A DNA stretch of 64,000 nt, taken from positions 2,728,001-2,792,000 of the forward strand of contig JAJFPB010000003.1 in the NCBI GenBank assembly GCA_020881915.1, read 5' to 3'. Made by a program: the position numbers and the translations under genes. A model generated the notes under the pieces. It saw only the letters and a program-made list of their open reading frames with translations, did no database searches and was not told the origin of the DNA. Origin of the DNA: Paramyrothecium sp. XJ0827. Lineage: Eukaryota; Ascomycota; Sordariomycetes; Hypocreales; Stachybotryaceae. Each line of letters opens with the position of its first letter. Positions within the stretch are counted from its first letter, which is position 1. Of the stretch, positions 22,419 through 34,293 are shown piece after piece.

Positions 22419-24650
22419 TCAGTACGTTGGTCCGACGTGGGGCGGAGGATAGTAGTGTGCCATGGGAGGCATGTACTCGACAGCTGGAGGATAGACTGGC
22501 TGGTAGTGGCCCCGGGGCGGACCGCCGCCTCGCCTCTGCCCACCTCCCCGACCTCCATAGCTGTTGTACGAGGCGTTACCCTGCCCGTGCGAGTTGCTGT
22601 AACCGTTGTAGCCGCCATACCACTCGCCAGCACTGTCCCTCCTGTTGTCGAGGGCACCAGCGTATCCGCCGGTGTAACCCCATCCGTGTACCTGGCTGTA
22701 CGACTGATAGTCCACGTGCCCGTTATGCGCATCATGTCCGTGGCTGTGGTTGTGATAATGCCCGCTGTGGTGATCCCAGGCCGGGTCGTAACCACCCCCT
22801 CCGATGGCTCCGTTGTAGTCACCTCCATTACCGCCTCCACGTCCACGTCCACCACCTCCGCCTCGTCCGTTCCCTCGTTTGCGGGGATACGCCTTGCGCC
22901 CGCTCCTCGGCCTTCGCTCAACAGTGAATTCGATACGCTTGACGGGGTTCTGGACCATGATGTTGTCGGACAAGCCAAGCTCCTCCAAATCTTCCTGGCT
23001 CGTGGTGCAGACTTGAAACAAGTTTTCGGGCTTCTCTAAGCCCCTCAGTTCGGGCAACCAGTTCCGTACATAGCTTCCGTCCTTGTCGTAGTCGAAGGCC
23101 TGCTTGATTGGGTTGAAGATTCGAGCATCACCGCGGGGATCGTTGCCAACTCCAGCGACATACTGCCAGTTGGCCCAGTTCGAAGACACATCGTAGTCAA
23201 CCAGGAGCATTTCGTACCACTCAGCTCCATAGCGCCAGTCTATTTCCAGATGCTTTGAGAAGAAACTGGCGACATTCTGACGTGCGCGGTTTGAAGTGTA
23301 CCCCGTGTAAAACAGCTCTCGCTGCGAGGCGTCGATCAGCCCCATGCCCGTCGTACCATCCAAGAACCGTTGCAGAATGTCTGCAATCGCCTCGGGTGAC
23401 GGATCTTGGTCTTTCAGCGCGGTCTTTCGCTCCGCCGTCTTCCACTTCGCCTCGTACTTGCTGTCGCGGCGGAAGCCGGATCTTCTAAACAGGGCAGTGC
23501 CGAACTTCATGGTGCAGAGTCGCATGTAGTCTCGCCAGAGGAGTTCAAACCTTACCGCCTTGGTGCCCTCGTTTTCGCCATGGCCAAATCCATGCGTGTC
23601 CGCATACAGTTTGCCCCTTCCATCCTCATACTGCACCAGCTCGTGGTGTATTTGCCTCGCCGTAATGCAACCAAATGCTAGGTATGCTGACAATTTGGTG
23701 CTGAAATCTGGGCCTACGAGCCCATTGCGCGTGTCTTTGTACGAACTCATGTGGCCAGACTTGACCAAATATCGTAAGCGCTCGAGGCCCTCCGTTTCTC
23801 CACCCAAGAAAGGATGTGCCGATACAGCGTCCTTGGGAAACGGAGGTGGATTGGCAGCTAGGGTCTGAAGGGGTCGCACTAAACGAGACCCGAGGTCCTC
23901 ATAGGTTTCGGCCATGGTGAATGGTTCCTCTTGAGGCGCTATCGAAGAGGAGTCTGGAAGACGAGGTAATGATGAATTGCCGGGGCGAGGAAGGGTCCGT
24001 CGTGGCCGTGATCGTAGGGGCTCTTGCGTCTTACGATAAGTCGTGAATATGTCTGGTAGATCCTGAGGTGTCTTGAGGCCTGTGTCCTGACTGGAGCATG
24101 TGGGTGAGCAATGTGCTGTGTAAGTTCAAAGACAGGTTACTCACTCGTCGATGAAATACTTTTCATCCTTCCACAGCTTGAACTCAACTTGATGCTCAGC
24201 GCATACCGCAGCCAAGGCCTTTTGTTCATCAATCTCCTCGGGCGACTTCTCCTCCGTCATCCAGACCGCCCCGATTTGATCCCGCTTGTCCTTGAGGTGG
24301 TGGAAGATGTTCTTGAGGACATCAGGGGCAGCCCCGGCTCGTAAAACCAAGCCGTTGCCAATTTCTTCCAGATTGGTTTTGACATCCCACAAGCTGTGTG
24401 CCAGGAACTTGGCCCTGTGCGGACCGCATCTCCAGAACTTGCCGACCTGGCTCACGGCCGGTGGGTATGGCGACTTCGCCCCATCTTTAAGAAACCCCGA
24501 TATTTCGACTTGGTGATGAGGGAAGACAAAAATCGGCAATAGATGTGAGAAGCCGTGATCAGAGGTCGTGGCGAGGTGGTGAAGGATAGGGTTGTCTGCG
24601 ACGCGCAGGTCACGCCGCAAGAGATATATCAGGATCTTATCACTCGTCAT
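22419..24650 (-). CDS. cryD: DASH-type cryptochrome with C-terminal RGG-rich tail
   Basis: Exon 1 (24650-24145) and exon 2 (24090-22419), separated by a 54-bp intron (GTGAGT donor, CCAG acceptor), give 725 residues. The N-terminal photolyase domain opens with ILIYLLRRDLRVADNPIL. Family signatures in the FAD-binding domain include KLSAYLAFGCIT, FELLWRDYMR, TGMGLIDASQRELFYTGYTS and WYEMLLVDYDVSSNWANWQY. The last 185 residues are glycine/arginine, then tyrosine/histidine rich (RGGGGGRGRGG and many GGY or HGH units), as in Neurospora CRY and Fusarium CryD, and suggest nucleic-acid binding. DASH cryptochromes bind FAD and an antenna folate and repair single-stranded DNA in vitro; in Fusarium they modulate light-dependent metabolism. 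Transcription runs in the same direction as carRA and carB. Confidence 0.93.
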
Positions 24651-27600
24651 GATTTTGGTACCGGCTTGTGCGGACGAGTTATTCTTCCTTGTATGTGAGA
24701 ATGCTGCTGTTAACGGTGGTGATGATGGCAGTCGTAATCATAGAGGTGCTGGTTGGAATGTTGTGATGTATAAGCGTCCGAAAACGATGAATGAACAGCC
24801 ATCAAGCGTTCAAGCTTCCAGTAGAACAAACCCGGACTCGAAAGCTTAAAATAAGAAAAATAGCCGTCAAGGTAGGCGGGCCGATGCGAGAGGATGAAGA
24901 TATGTATGACGGTGGACCTCAGGCTCGATGCCCGGACGAACTTGGCCCGGAGAGTGGATAGTTCCGATCGAGGCGCAGACCCGGGGATTTGAGAAATGTA
25001 GCGTTGATGTATTTGATCAACGAGGACGAAGAGCCCCCAAAAATTGCTAAAGACCGCCACTGACCGAGACAGGGTTCCGGACCGTCCCAATTCTCGAAGC
25101 TACCTCGCTCTATATATGGGGGTTTTAGCAACGAGCGTGTTTCCCGTGGCAAACAGACGTTGGGCTTCTAGACTTGTGAACACGCCCGCGCACCTGCGCC
25201 GCGGCAGCCAAAGATTGGACAAACAGCTAGGGGGGGAGAAAAAAAAAAAGAAACCCAGTTGTTTGCTGGTGACGCGACAATGATGACTTTTCCTGCGGTA
25301 GAAGCTGTGGAAAGGAGGGCTATCGCGAAAAGCGGTTGGTTGCAGGCTTACGAAGCTTTCGATTCACAGCTTCAACGCACTCCAGATTGTCCGGGAGGGC
25401 ACCAGCAGGGGGCGGATTTGTCCCGGCCTGGGAAATGGCATGATACGATGCAATGGCGATGCCAAGGGAGGCAACGCCACGACATGTCGCGGCCCTTCAT
25501 GGCGGCGGAGGATATTGACGGCAGCGGGTGGAAAAATCCTGTAAAGGGGACCCAGATCATGAAGTTGACCGCGATGCTCAGGACCCCTACACATCTCCCG
25601 AGATCGAGCCAGCCAGAGATGGGCAGGCGTTCCAAATACCGGCAACAGGTACCAGGGTGGTGTGGGGCCGGTGCCCCACCCATGGCCCGTTGTAGCGCCG
25701 CCGTACAGCTGGTAGGTGGGCACCAGCCCGGAGTGACCTTGCAGTAACTTCGGCGGGGTTCCAGGGTCCTCTGCCACACCCACCTTTAGACTTTCTGCAA
25801 AGCCGGGGGTGCCTTCAGCGGGCAGAATTTCTACATCCCACGATTCAACCACGAGGGACGAAGAAAGGAAAAAAGAAGGTCAAACAACAGAAAATTCCAG
25901 GGGGAGGTTTCTGTTCGCTTGACTCGAAAAAAAAAAAACCCTAACACCAGATACCACTTCCTGCTTGTGTGTCTACAAGAGAACGATTCGGTAGTTTTTC
26001 CTACCTCCCTCCACGCGAATGACGCAACAATTTCCTTGCTTTCAGCCCAGACACAGTACGCCGAGTCTCCAAAAGACTGGAATCGACAGCGGCAGGCAGC
26101 CCAGCATGCTTAGACCTCCCGTCACATGCAGCAAGCCCCCTCTCGCAAGCACGATCCTTGCAATTTTCGACGATGCGAGTCCGCTGGTGGTGCGGCAAGG
26201 TCTCTGGCCCCCCATCCGTGGTTTGCGTATTAGATCTGCACGTAGGGTGCTCCCACACGTGAATCGTCGATCCCGACCCGCTCCGCTCTCGTCACCCCCA
26301 TCGGCCACCAAACATCCAGCAAACAAAACAGTCCATGGCATTCTCGCGCCTCTCACCCCCTGAACGGGAACACCCAACCCGGTCTTCCTCCCTTCCTGTC
26401 GCTTCTGACACGTCCGATATGATGCAATCGCCAGATGACCCTTTGAAGTCCTTTACCACATGCCTGGGCGGAGTTGTGTCCGGGGCACCTCATCTCATCT
26501 TCCAAGATCTGAAACTAAAGCTCATTCCACCGGGCTGGCCCGCCTGAACCTTTCCTTAACCGTAAAGGAACTGCGCTCGTCTACTTGCAGGCGTGGGCCA
26601 AGGACGCCATATTGCCTCCACCCCATATTCTGAGACGCTGTATAGCGCTACCCTTTCGTTGTCTTGGGACCCACGCGATGCTTCATCGTGGAAGGTCTAG
26701 GTTCAGCTCGTCTTCTCATTCCTGGAGACGGGCCGTGTTATTAGTCTTACATTGTCTTGGAACATGTGCCGTCCGCGTTTCTGAGTGTGCTCCAGTTGTT
26801 CTACTCATGATCTTCGAACGTTGCGGGCCGAAGGGATCGGCCCTTGCCCGTTGCTCGTTGTAATGGGGACTAGACGAATGGTACTTACACCTATCGGCCA
26901 TCCCTGACACGTCGGGGTCGCGAATCTTGCATTGTAGAAATGGCCACCCAGGAGGGGGTGATCTCGTCACCCCCATCAACCACCAAACATCCAGCCGAAA
27001 AAGGTATTCCTTTTTGCTTCCCGGACCCACGATCTAGTCCATGCATATCGATACACTAGGAGACGGCTGATCCCTGCGCGGCTGATAGCACACCGAGCCT
27101 TCGAGAGACATGGTTTCTTGATGCAGCTGCCTTTCAATAAGTGCAAAAGCAAGCACATTTCCCATCATCCTCACGTCACTCTCTCACATCGATCTCCTCG
27201 CCAGCTCATTTCACCTGTTCAGCCCCATCTTGCCCCATAAATTTAGCATGGCGTTGGCTATCCGATCAATAGATCTCAGATCTGGCATCGGATCATATGA
27301 CATCCCTTGTACCCGAGATGATCTGGAGCTATCTCTGCCGTTCTTCTGTCTTAGATCTGCGAGATCTCACGTTCTTGGCCAGAGTTGCATTGCCACTCCA
27401 CAGTCAGACGAGACGTAACGACTTTCATATACATGAATAAGACTTTGCGTATCTATTTGGGCAACTTGAAAGTGTTGGTTGCCTTTTTGTGTTGTCCTCC
27501 CACCATGAATAGCGGTTTCTAACGGGATATGTGGAACAACCACCCACAATGAAGAGTCTGGATCTCGTGAGACAGCCGATCTTTGCCCATGAAGATGAGC

Positions 27601-29123
27601 AGGTTAGTTTACCGTCAAACCGTTACGTGTTTCTGGTCTCGGTTCCAGATGACAAATGCTTGACGGTTCATATTCCTGATCTTCATCAGCCTGAGATCGA
27701 CAAGCTTTGGGATGCCCCATTCCCTCATGTTCGTCTAGTTTCGCCCTGGAACTATGCATGTGTGTGCAGGCGGAAGCTTCCACCAGAAATCGATTTTACC
27801 ACAGTGCAGTCCAATACAATCACAAACTCGAGGCTGAATGAACGCTTTACTGCAGCATGGGCATTCCAACAAGTATTTCCAAGTACCCGTTGATTGAACC
27901 CCGTACAAAACATTCCTTTGTTCAGCCGGTCGTAGCCTCCAAGAAATTATCGGTGCCACCCGATCATGCATCTTGGCAACCGGAATGATGTTCTGGGGTC
28001 AACAGGACACACTGCTTGCGGACAAGGCTTAGTTGGAGGAAGGGATTATCATCGCAACCATGAGAAACCTGTGGGTAGCGCTGCATTCGAGTTATGCCCT
28101 GTTCGCCATGTGGCAAATTGGCCAAGGTCAGGGTCGCGAATTCCAGGACGTCGATAGAAACCAACCAACGAAAACTTCCTCATTGAAGACAAAGTGATGC
28201 AAGGTATCTATTGATACGCCAGTTCAGCCTCGGCAACAATTTCACATGCAGGAGAGGGGTGATGAAATCAGGAGATGTGACGTCTTAACAACGCCACTTG
28301 CTTCTCCAGACCTTGGACGCAGAGTCGACACCGAGTTTGGCATGAAGCCCCTCTTTTGGCGAACCATAGTTGTCTCTGGTGTTACGAATCTGCTTCCGTT
28401 CCCACGATGGCAGTCTCATCGAGGTAGCCGGGCCCGAGCCCGAGAATGACAGCAATAACACCGGCATCCTGTTAGGGTCCAACTTTGTGAGCACGTTATG
28501 ATGAGAGTCCGTTTCATGGCTCTAGCGGTGCATTCCGCCAGACCAGGAGACGAGGCCTCAGAGAATCTCAATTACCCACTCGAAATACTATCATTCGCTT
28601 TCGGCGTAGCCCAGAAGCGTCTTCAAGCACAAGTTCATTTACTGCTCTTTCACAAAGTCTTGATGCTATGCGTAAGCTGCTATTCCCCTGTATAAAACCC
28701 GTCGATATAAATATCGAGGAACAAGCGACCTCCTTTTCATACCAAACCATCTCAACCTGTTCGGACACAACATGCTGCACTTGCTGCATCTCAGAATGGT
28801 GATGTCTTGTCGCCATCGCCCCCCTGTTAGCGCGCGGGATTCGACGGCCTTGGAACGGTTTAAGGCTCTGGTACGGCGTGTTGGTGGATCTCGGCGAGCT
28901 ACAAGAGTATTGCACGATATGGCGGAGTGTGTTTGCCGTACTGCTTGGTTGTAAAGCAGCCATGCCAATTGGTTTAGACAGGCAACCGAGATGCAGAAGT
29001 ATTTCGGTGCCTATTGGCCCCACCCAGAGTGACACTTCCCCATCAGCCAACACCCTCAATGGCTGGCAACCGACATGCTTGCAATTCCCATTCATCCCGT
29101 TCATCTTTTACTGGGATTCCACG
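24651..29123. other. Gene-poor 4.5-kb stretch
   Basis: Open frames at 25364-25852 (minus), 26019-26363 and 27531-27893 (plus) show no recognisable domain or splice support. A 34-bp direct repeat (two mismatches) is present at 26287-26320 and 26962-26995. The left end carries the cryD promoter; GATC motifs near 24967 and 25016 are there but not clustered. Confidence 0.4.
26287..26995. repeat. Dispersed 34-bp direct repeat pair
   Basis: Copies at 26287-26320 and 26962-26995 share tctcgtcacccccatc and ccaccaaacatccagc, differing only at two adjacent central bases. Spacing is 675 bp. Origin unknown; could be terminal parts of a decayed element. Confidence 0.5.
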
Positions 29124-30079
29124 ATGAATCCATACATCTCGAACCCAGAGGACATCCCTCCCACCGACGCTTATGCAGATGTGCCATTTTATGGCAGGTA
29201 CTTCCCTAGACAGGACGACTTTCGCGTTAATCTTCAACACGCCAACTCCCAATCCGTCGCCGCTCTACAATATTGGGCATCAGTTGTTGATCGCTGTGAT
29301 GAATCAGTGAGAATCTACCCAGCCGACGAAGGTGGTCGCGATGTGTTCGCCCTTGGCAGTGTTATTGTCAAATCGAGCCACCTCCATAAGCCAAATAACA
29401 GCCAGCGTATAGAGATCGACTACTCCCACGCTGATGCCAATGAAGTACAAGCCATTGCAATCGCCAGGAATATTCTGAATGATGTTAGAGTGCCAGAGAT
29501 CTATTTTGCCGGCAAGGTATTCATGCTTTCCATTACAAGCTTCTTCATCATGATTTCATCGCTCATATGTGTCTTTAGATCAATGGTCGTCAGGTGCTGG
29601 TCCAAGAGAGGCTCCCGGGTGTTAGTTTAACTGTCGCGTGGCCGTATCTATCTCAAGACCAAAAGGAAGCGTTCAAGCAACAAGGACGAACGATACTACG
29701 ACGGCTGCACGCCGTGAAACCCACCGATGGACGCCGAGCTCGCTCCTATGTTGTCGGAGATCCCAACATTCTTAGCAATGGTCGAATCCATGCCCTGGAA
29801 GGAGAAATTCTTTTCTCGAATGCCAATACTGACCCCGACATGAGTTTTATGCATAATGACTTTACCGAATCGAATTGTATAGTTGACAATGGCAAGATCA
29901 CTGGGCTTATTGATTGGGAGATGGCTGGATTCTTTGGCTGGAACACGGCTGGCGAAGTCCATCGCAGGATCAGAACACCTCAAAGGGAGCATTTTATTAA
30001 AGCCAAACTAAGTGAAGAAAAGCTTCAGGAAATCATGTTTTGGAATGATCTCTATGACGATGGTATGTCCGAAGCTTAA
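29124..30079 (+). CDS. APH-family phosphotransferase, two exons
   Basis: Exon 1 (29124-29516) starts MNPYISNPEDIPP and ends in IYFAGK; a 62-bp intron (GTATTC donor, TTTAG acceptor) leads to exon 2 (29579-30079), beginning INGRQVLVQERLPGVSL. The product is 297 residues. The catalytic loop is MHNDFTESNCIVDN, and the metal-binding segment is GLIDWEMAGFFGWNTAGE, typical of the fungal APH family with W-x-x-A-G-E. The conserved lysine in the N-lobe appears in GSVIVKSS. The C-terminus (YDDGMSEA) is slightly short and a GTATGT sits there, so one more tiny exon is possible. Confidence 0.75.
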
Positions 30080-30535
30080 ATGCAGATAGTCGCTACAGTC
30101 TATACTACAACTGCATCTACTCTGTCTATGCCGGGCCAACATTTGAGCACGCTGTAAAGTTCCGACTAAGGCCTTTGCAGCTCGATATGGAGATAGCTTC
30201 TCTGGCGAGACAACTTTACGGGTCTTTGTCTCCAACTTTGCTTTAGGGCCAAATGCGGGACGAATAGATTGGCAACGGACGTCTTTACGTATATTTTATG
30301 AGCCAAATCTAGGGTGCGATCCAACTGGACTTCATTTTGGCACATGAATGTCTAATTCACTAGAGAACGGTTCTTGGTCAACTCGACAACAAGGTTTGAG
30401 GACATCGATTAAAGATATGAAGGGCTCGATCAGTTTTACGGGACATATAACAGCGTTTGTCTGAAGCCCAACAGTAGGAAAATCCCAACATGAAGTGGCT
30501 GAAACGAATGAAACAGAACAAGGTTTGACGTGAGT

Positions 30536-31190
30536 TTAGAGCACACCGGGCTCAAGGCGAGCAGACTTGAGCTCGTCGAGATTGTCCAGTTTGGGAAGAG
30601 GCTTAACAGAATTGAAGACCTTCTGATTCCCCGACGCCACATCTGCGTCTCTTTTGTTGGATTGACAAACGCGCAGCTTTAGATCTACCTTTTCGAACTT
30701 CCACCCCGATAAGTGGGAACAAGCCCTTTCACAATCAACGAGTCCAACATAACTACCCCCTGCTCCAGAATGAGTCCTTACATATAGTGGTCATTGCGTC
30801 GGTCGAGAACCTGGAGGCCAATGAGACCAGTGACGAAGTGATTCGTAAGATACTCGACAAAGTCGTCCAAAAAGCCCTTGCTAACACTCGATAGGTCAGG
30901 CATCGGGGCCGTTGGGTATTCACAGACACATAAACCATCTTTGCCTACGGCAAAGAGATGGCCGTATGCCCCCACACGGCCGATCGGAATGACTTTGGCC
31001 CATCCACATCTAGGCTCCTTAAGATTGGAACTCAGCAAGACTGTGCCGTTGGTAATTTGAAGGGACTGGTGGATGAGACGAATACCGAGAAGGTCATGGG
31101 CATTGTGATGGACAAAGAGTCTCAAAAGGTTTTGAATATGAATCTCCCAAACTACTAGTTGTTGAGCGTAGTCACTAAGATCGTCGTACC
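30536..31190 (-). pseudogene. Inactivated fungal hypothetical gene (stop plus frameshift)
   Basis: The minus strand from about 31185 reads YDDLSDYAQQLVVWEIHIQN, then LFVHHNAHDLLGIRLIHQSL and CGWAKVIPIGRV, then VSKGFLDDFVEYLTNHF and GLIGLQVLDRRNDHYM before a TAA at 30778. The same frame continues past the stop (GLILEQGVVMLDSLIVKG). One base out of frame comes GWKFEKVD next to a donor-like GTAGAT, and a further exon-like stretch (GNQKVFNSVKPLPKLDNLDE) ends at 30536. The order resembles a fungal hypothetical family I have seen but cannot name. The 5' end is missing or unrecognised. A premature stop and a shift suggest a pseudogene. Confidence 0.45.
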
Positions 31191-31864
31191 TGCTTGAGAT
31201 GCTAGAATTGGTCAGTTGAGGCTTTTCAAAGCTTTGGTATCTTCAAAGCCTCATCCACTATTCAGCGGTGGAAGAAAGGAAGGTGCGGCCATAAGTGTCG
31301 CCATGATGTAACGGATTGAAGGCTGGTTGGACATGGAACGGGAAGCGGGTGCACGCAATGTACTTATCCCCAAATCCGATCGGCCCGCCCACAAAGATGC
31401 CTCACAATGCAAACACTTTCCCCTAGTGCTGCGGTCCTCAGTCCACACATCACGAGACAGTGATGCAGCAACTACTTCACAAATTTGTGCTCAGCGTTGC
31501 CCGGGTCAGCTGAACATACTGGTTGAAGGGTTGGACGTTGGCCGCCAGGAACGTCCACTTCCCCCCACCTCCATGCATCATGATCCAACCAATGGAAGGC
31601 GCAGCTGTCCCGCTGGCAAGCTTGCTCAAAGCAAGATGACTGGTCCGTGAATTCCAAGCTGTTGTGACAGTTGCCTGACGGTTGTGAATGGAAATGTAGT
31701 TTGCCTGACACGCCGCCTTCGCTCTATTCACATTTTTGACTCGACGTTTTGCTTGCTTCGATCATTAGAGGCCCAGTAAATCCTGTCATGCCAGAATCAC
31801 CATACTACCTATCCATTCGGTGCCAGACCCAAGAAAAACGCGCTTGATCGAGTTTGTATTGACG

Positions 31865-33385
31865 ATGTATAAACGCCGACAAAAGCTCGACGATCTAGCA
31901 TGGGGCCAAAACGACGCCGCAGAGGAAGAGTCCCAAAAACGTATGGTCAAAGCAAGTGTTTGTCGCCAAATCGAAGCTTTGGTCACGGGAAAATGCGGCA
32001 AACCAGCTAGACTTGTAAGCGTTATCACGGGTGGCTTCAACATCCATTACAGGCTCCGTTTCCAAGGAGAAGAGTCGTTGCCAGACATCATGGTACGAGC
32101 GCCTTGGCCTTCGACAGTCCAATTCCCAGGCGAAAAGACTCTCTACGAGGCAGCAACATCAGAGTACCTGAGACTCAATACGTGTGTTCCCGTTCCACGG
32201 GTCCTATACTACGACCAGGGGTCTGATATTGGGCCAATGCTCATCATTAGTCATGTTGAGAACGGAGGCGACATGACGGATCCTCTCGCTGTCCAAGGAC
32301 AGGACCCCGACTTGACTCCGGCTTTGAATCTGGATCTTTCGGAGGGCAGGCTTAGAGGCCTGTGGGGCAGACTGGCATGGGTAATGTTGGAGTTGGCGAA
32401 ACCCAAGTTCACTCGCATCGGGTCTCTGCTAGAGGTGGACGGCTCCTTTCAGGTTGCTGGCCGACCGCTCACGCAAAACATGAGCACCATGACGCAGCTT
32501 GCTCATATTCCTCCGGCCATCTTCCCAGTCGAAGCTAAGACTTTCGCAACAGCTGATGAGTGGTACCTGGAGTTGTCTAATATGCACCTGGCGCAGCTCC
32601 TCTTTCAACACAACGACCTTGTCTCCAGCGAGGATGACTGTCGGAACAAGTACGTCGCCCGCCAGCTCTTCCGCAGGCTTGCCAAAGAGGGCCGTCTATC
32701 AACTTTCGGCTTTGCACAAGATGACTGGTCCGCCGCCTATGCCAAGAAATTGACTCGCCCGAGAATACCTGCTCCAGACGGATCAGCGAGCTTCCGCCTC
32801 TGGTGCAATGACTTCAGGCCGGCCAATGTCCTCATAGGCAAATCCGGCTCTGACGGCGACGTCAAAGTGACTGCTGTGATCGACTGGGAGTTCACGTACG
32901 CAGCACCAGCACAGTTCGTTCTTGACCCGCCCTGGTGGTTGTTGTTCGAAACGCCGGAAATGTGGCGGCCGTCAGGCGTCGACGAGTGGAGCAAGGCCTA
33001 TGAGCCACAACTGGAGATATGGCTCAAGGCCATGGAGGAGCAGGAGAACGGCGCTGCCTTTCTGGATGGTGTACCCTTCTCAGTGCACATGAGGGAAAGC
33101 TGGGAGACTGGTCGCTTCTGGCTCAACTACGCGGCACGGAAGAGCTGGGCATTTGACGCTGTATTTTGGACCTTCCTTGACGAGCGCTTTTTCGGCGCGC
33201 GGGACTCGGGGGTGCCCGATGAGGAGCTTTGGAAGACGAGGCTGCACGTCCTGGGTCGTGAGAAACAGCAGGCTATGGAAGCCCTTGTGAGGCGGAAGAT
33301 GGAAGAGTCTCGGGAACGCATCTTGGCGGAGTGGGAACCGGATGAGGCGAGACGTCAACTATCAGAGTTCTTGTTCGAGCCATAG
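31865..33385 (+). CDS. APH-family phosphotransferase, large form
   Basis: A single exon of 506 residues from the first ATG (31865); the frame extends slightly upstream only via a GTG. The N-lobe has VSVITGGFNIHYRLRF and DIMVRAPWP with the P-loop-like region, then the catalytic stretch LWCNDFRPANVLIG and the metal-binding VIDWEFTYAAPAQF. The long linker before the catalytic loop and the C-terminal segment PPWWLLFETPEMW are characteristic of a widespread fungal APH subfamily about 450-550 residues long. Substrate unknown. It is the fourth APH-fold gene in the window. Confidence 0.8.
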   Translation: MYKRRQKLDDLAWGQNDAAEEESQKRMVKASVCRQIEALVTGKCGKPARLVSVITGGFNIHYRLRFQGEESLPDIMVRAPWPSTVQFPGEKTLYEAATSEYLRLNTCVPVPRVLYYDQGSDIGPMLIISHVENGGDMTDPLAVQGQDPDLTPALNLDLSEGRLRGLWGRLAWVMLELAKPKFTRIGSLLEVDGSFQVAGRPLTQNMSTMTQLAHIPPAIFPVEAKTFATADEWYLELSNMHLAQLLFQHNDLVSSEDDCRNKYVARQLFRRLAKEGRLSTFGFAQDDWSAAYAKKLTRPRIPAPDGSASFRLWCNDFRPANVLIGKSGSDGDVKVTAVIDWEFTYAAPAQFVLDPPWWLLFETPEMWRPSGVDEWSKAYEPQLEIWLKAMEEQENGAAFLDGVPFSVHMRESWETGRFWLNYAARKSWAFDAVFWTFLDERFFGARDSGVPDEELWKTRLHVLGREKQQAMEALVRRKMEESRERILAEWEPDEARRQLSEFLFEP

Positions 33386-34293
33386 AGGGTGTCGGGCTGG
33401 ACCCGAGCACCTGGCACAGATTGGACCTACCAAATATGCCCAAGATTCACTCAAAATGGCCACTAAAACCCTAATGCAAAACCGCAGAAAGGCGGTACTG
33501 GCAACGAGATCCAGCCGGGTTCTACGAGGCGGCCCGGGCTTGTTCGCTGTACCCAGAGCGTCGGTGCTGCTGCTGGTCCGTCCGCGGCCGTGACGGCTCC
33601 CATCTTGGTCGGTGGCGGCTTGATCAACATAATCGATGACAAAGCCGAAGATCAAATAGACAAATGGCGGATGAAAGGGACACCAAAAGGGGAACAACGC
33701 AATTTGCTCCCGGCGAAGTCCCATATACCCAAAGGCTACTAGAGATCCTTGGTTTCGTACCGTCCTCGATTTTGTCGCTGCGAAGCGGACCAGGGAAAGG
33801 AAAGAATTGGGGAATTTCAACACCTCTAAAAAGAGAATATGGTATCAACGGATCTCGTGGATCATCTACACGATCCACCTGTCCGCAGGAATGGGTGTCT
33901 TAATAATGCAGGGTCCAATGGGGGTTTAATCCATAATTGCAGGCAAACGTTACCACTAAGCCCCGGTTCATTAAATGCCTAGTCCTTGTCACGACAATTT
34001 GAATCATTTCATACCCCGGATATAGATCTGTTATTTCTCAATGCCCATGATTTCCTGATTGCAGACACCCAGAGGGATCACATAAAGCGTGCTCCAGCCA
34101 TAACATGGAAGAAGCCATATGAAACAAGCCACTTTAACAAGATTCGATGATCGTAAGATCTCAAGTGTCGGAACAATCTTTGGGAAGTGTATACTCTCGA
34201 GGCCGACCTACAGAGCTGCTTGAACGACATTTATATGATCTTAAACAACATCGATATAACCAGAGAATGGGAAACGAGAAGTTGCCGACCTAT
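33386..34293. other. Intergenic region with a tRNA-like remnant
   Basis: No supported gene. Around 33905-33970 the minus strand contains cttagtggtaac and gcctgcaattatgg, recalling a degraded glycine-type tRNA with many C-to-T changes, but no cloverleaf can be completed. Confidence 0.35.

Noticed and set aside
25364..25852. 162-codon minus-strand open frame
   Set aside because: Proline-rich, no recognised motif, no splice support; overlaps other equally long frames.
33905..33970. tRNA-like minus-strand sequence (cttagtggtaac, gcctgcaattatgg)
   Set aside because: No complete acceptor, anticodon and T-arm pairing can be built; at best a mutated remnant.
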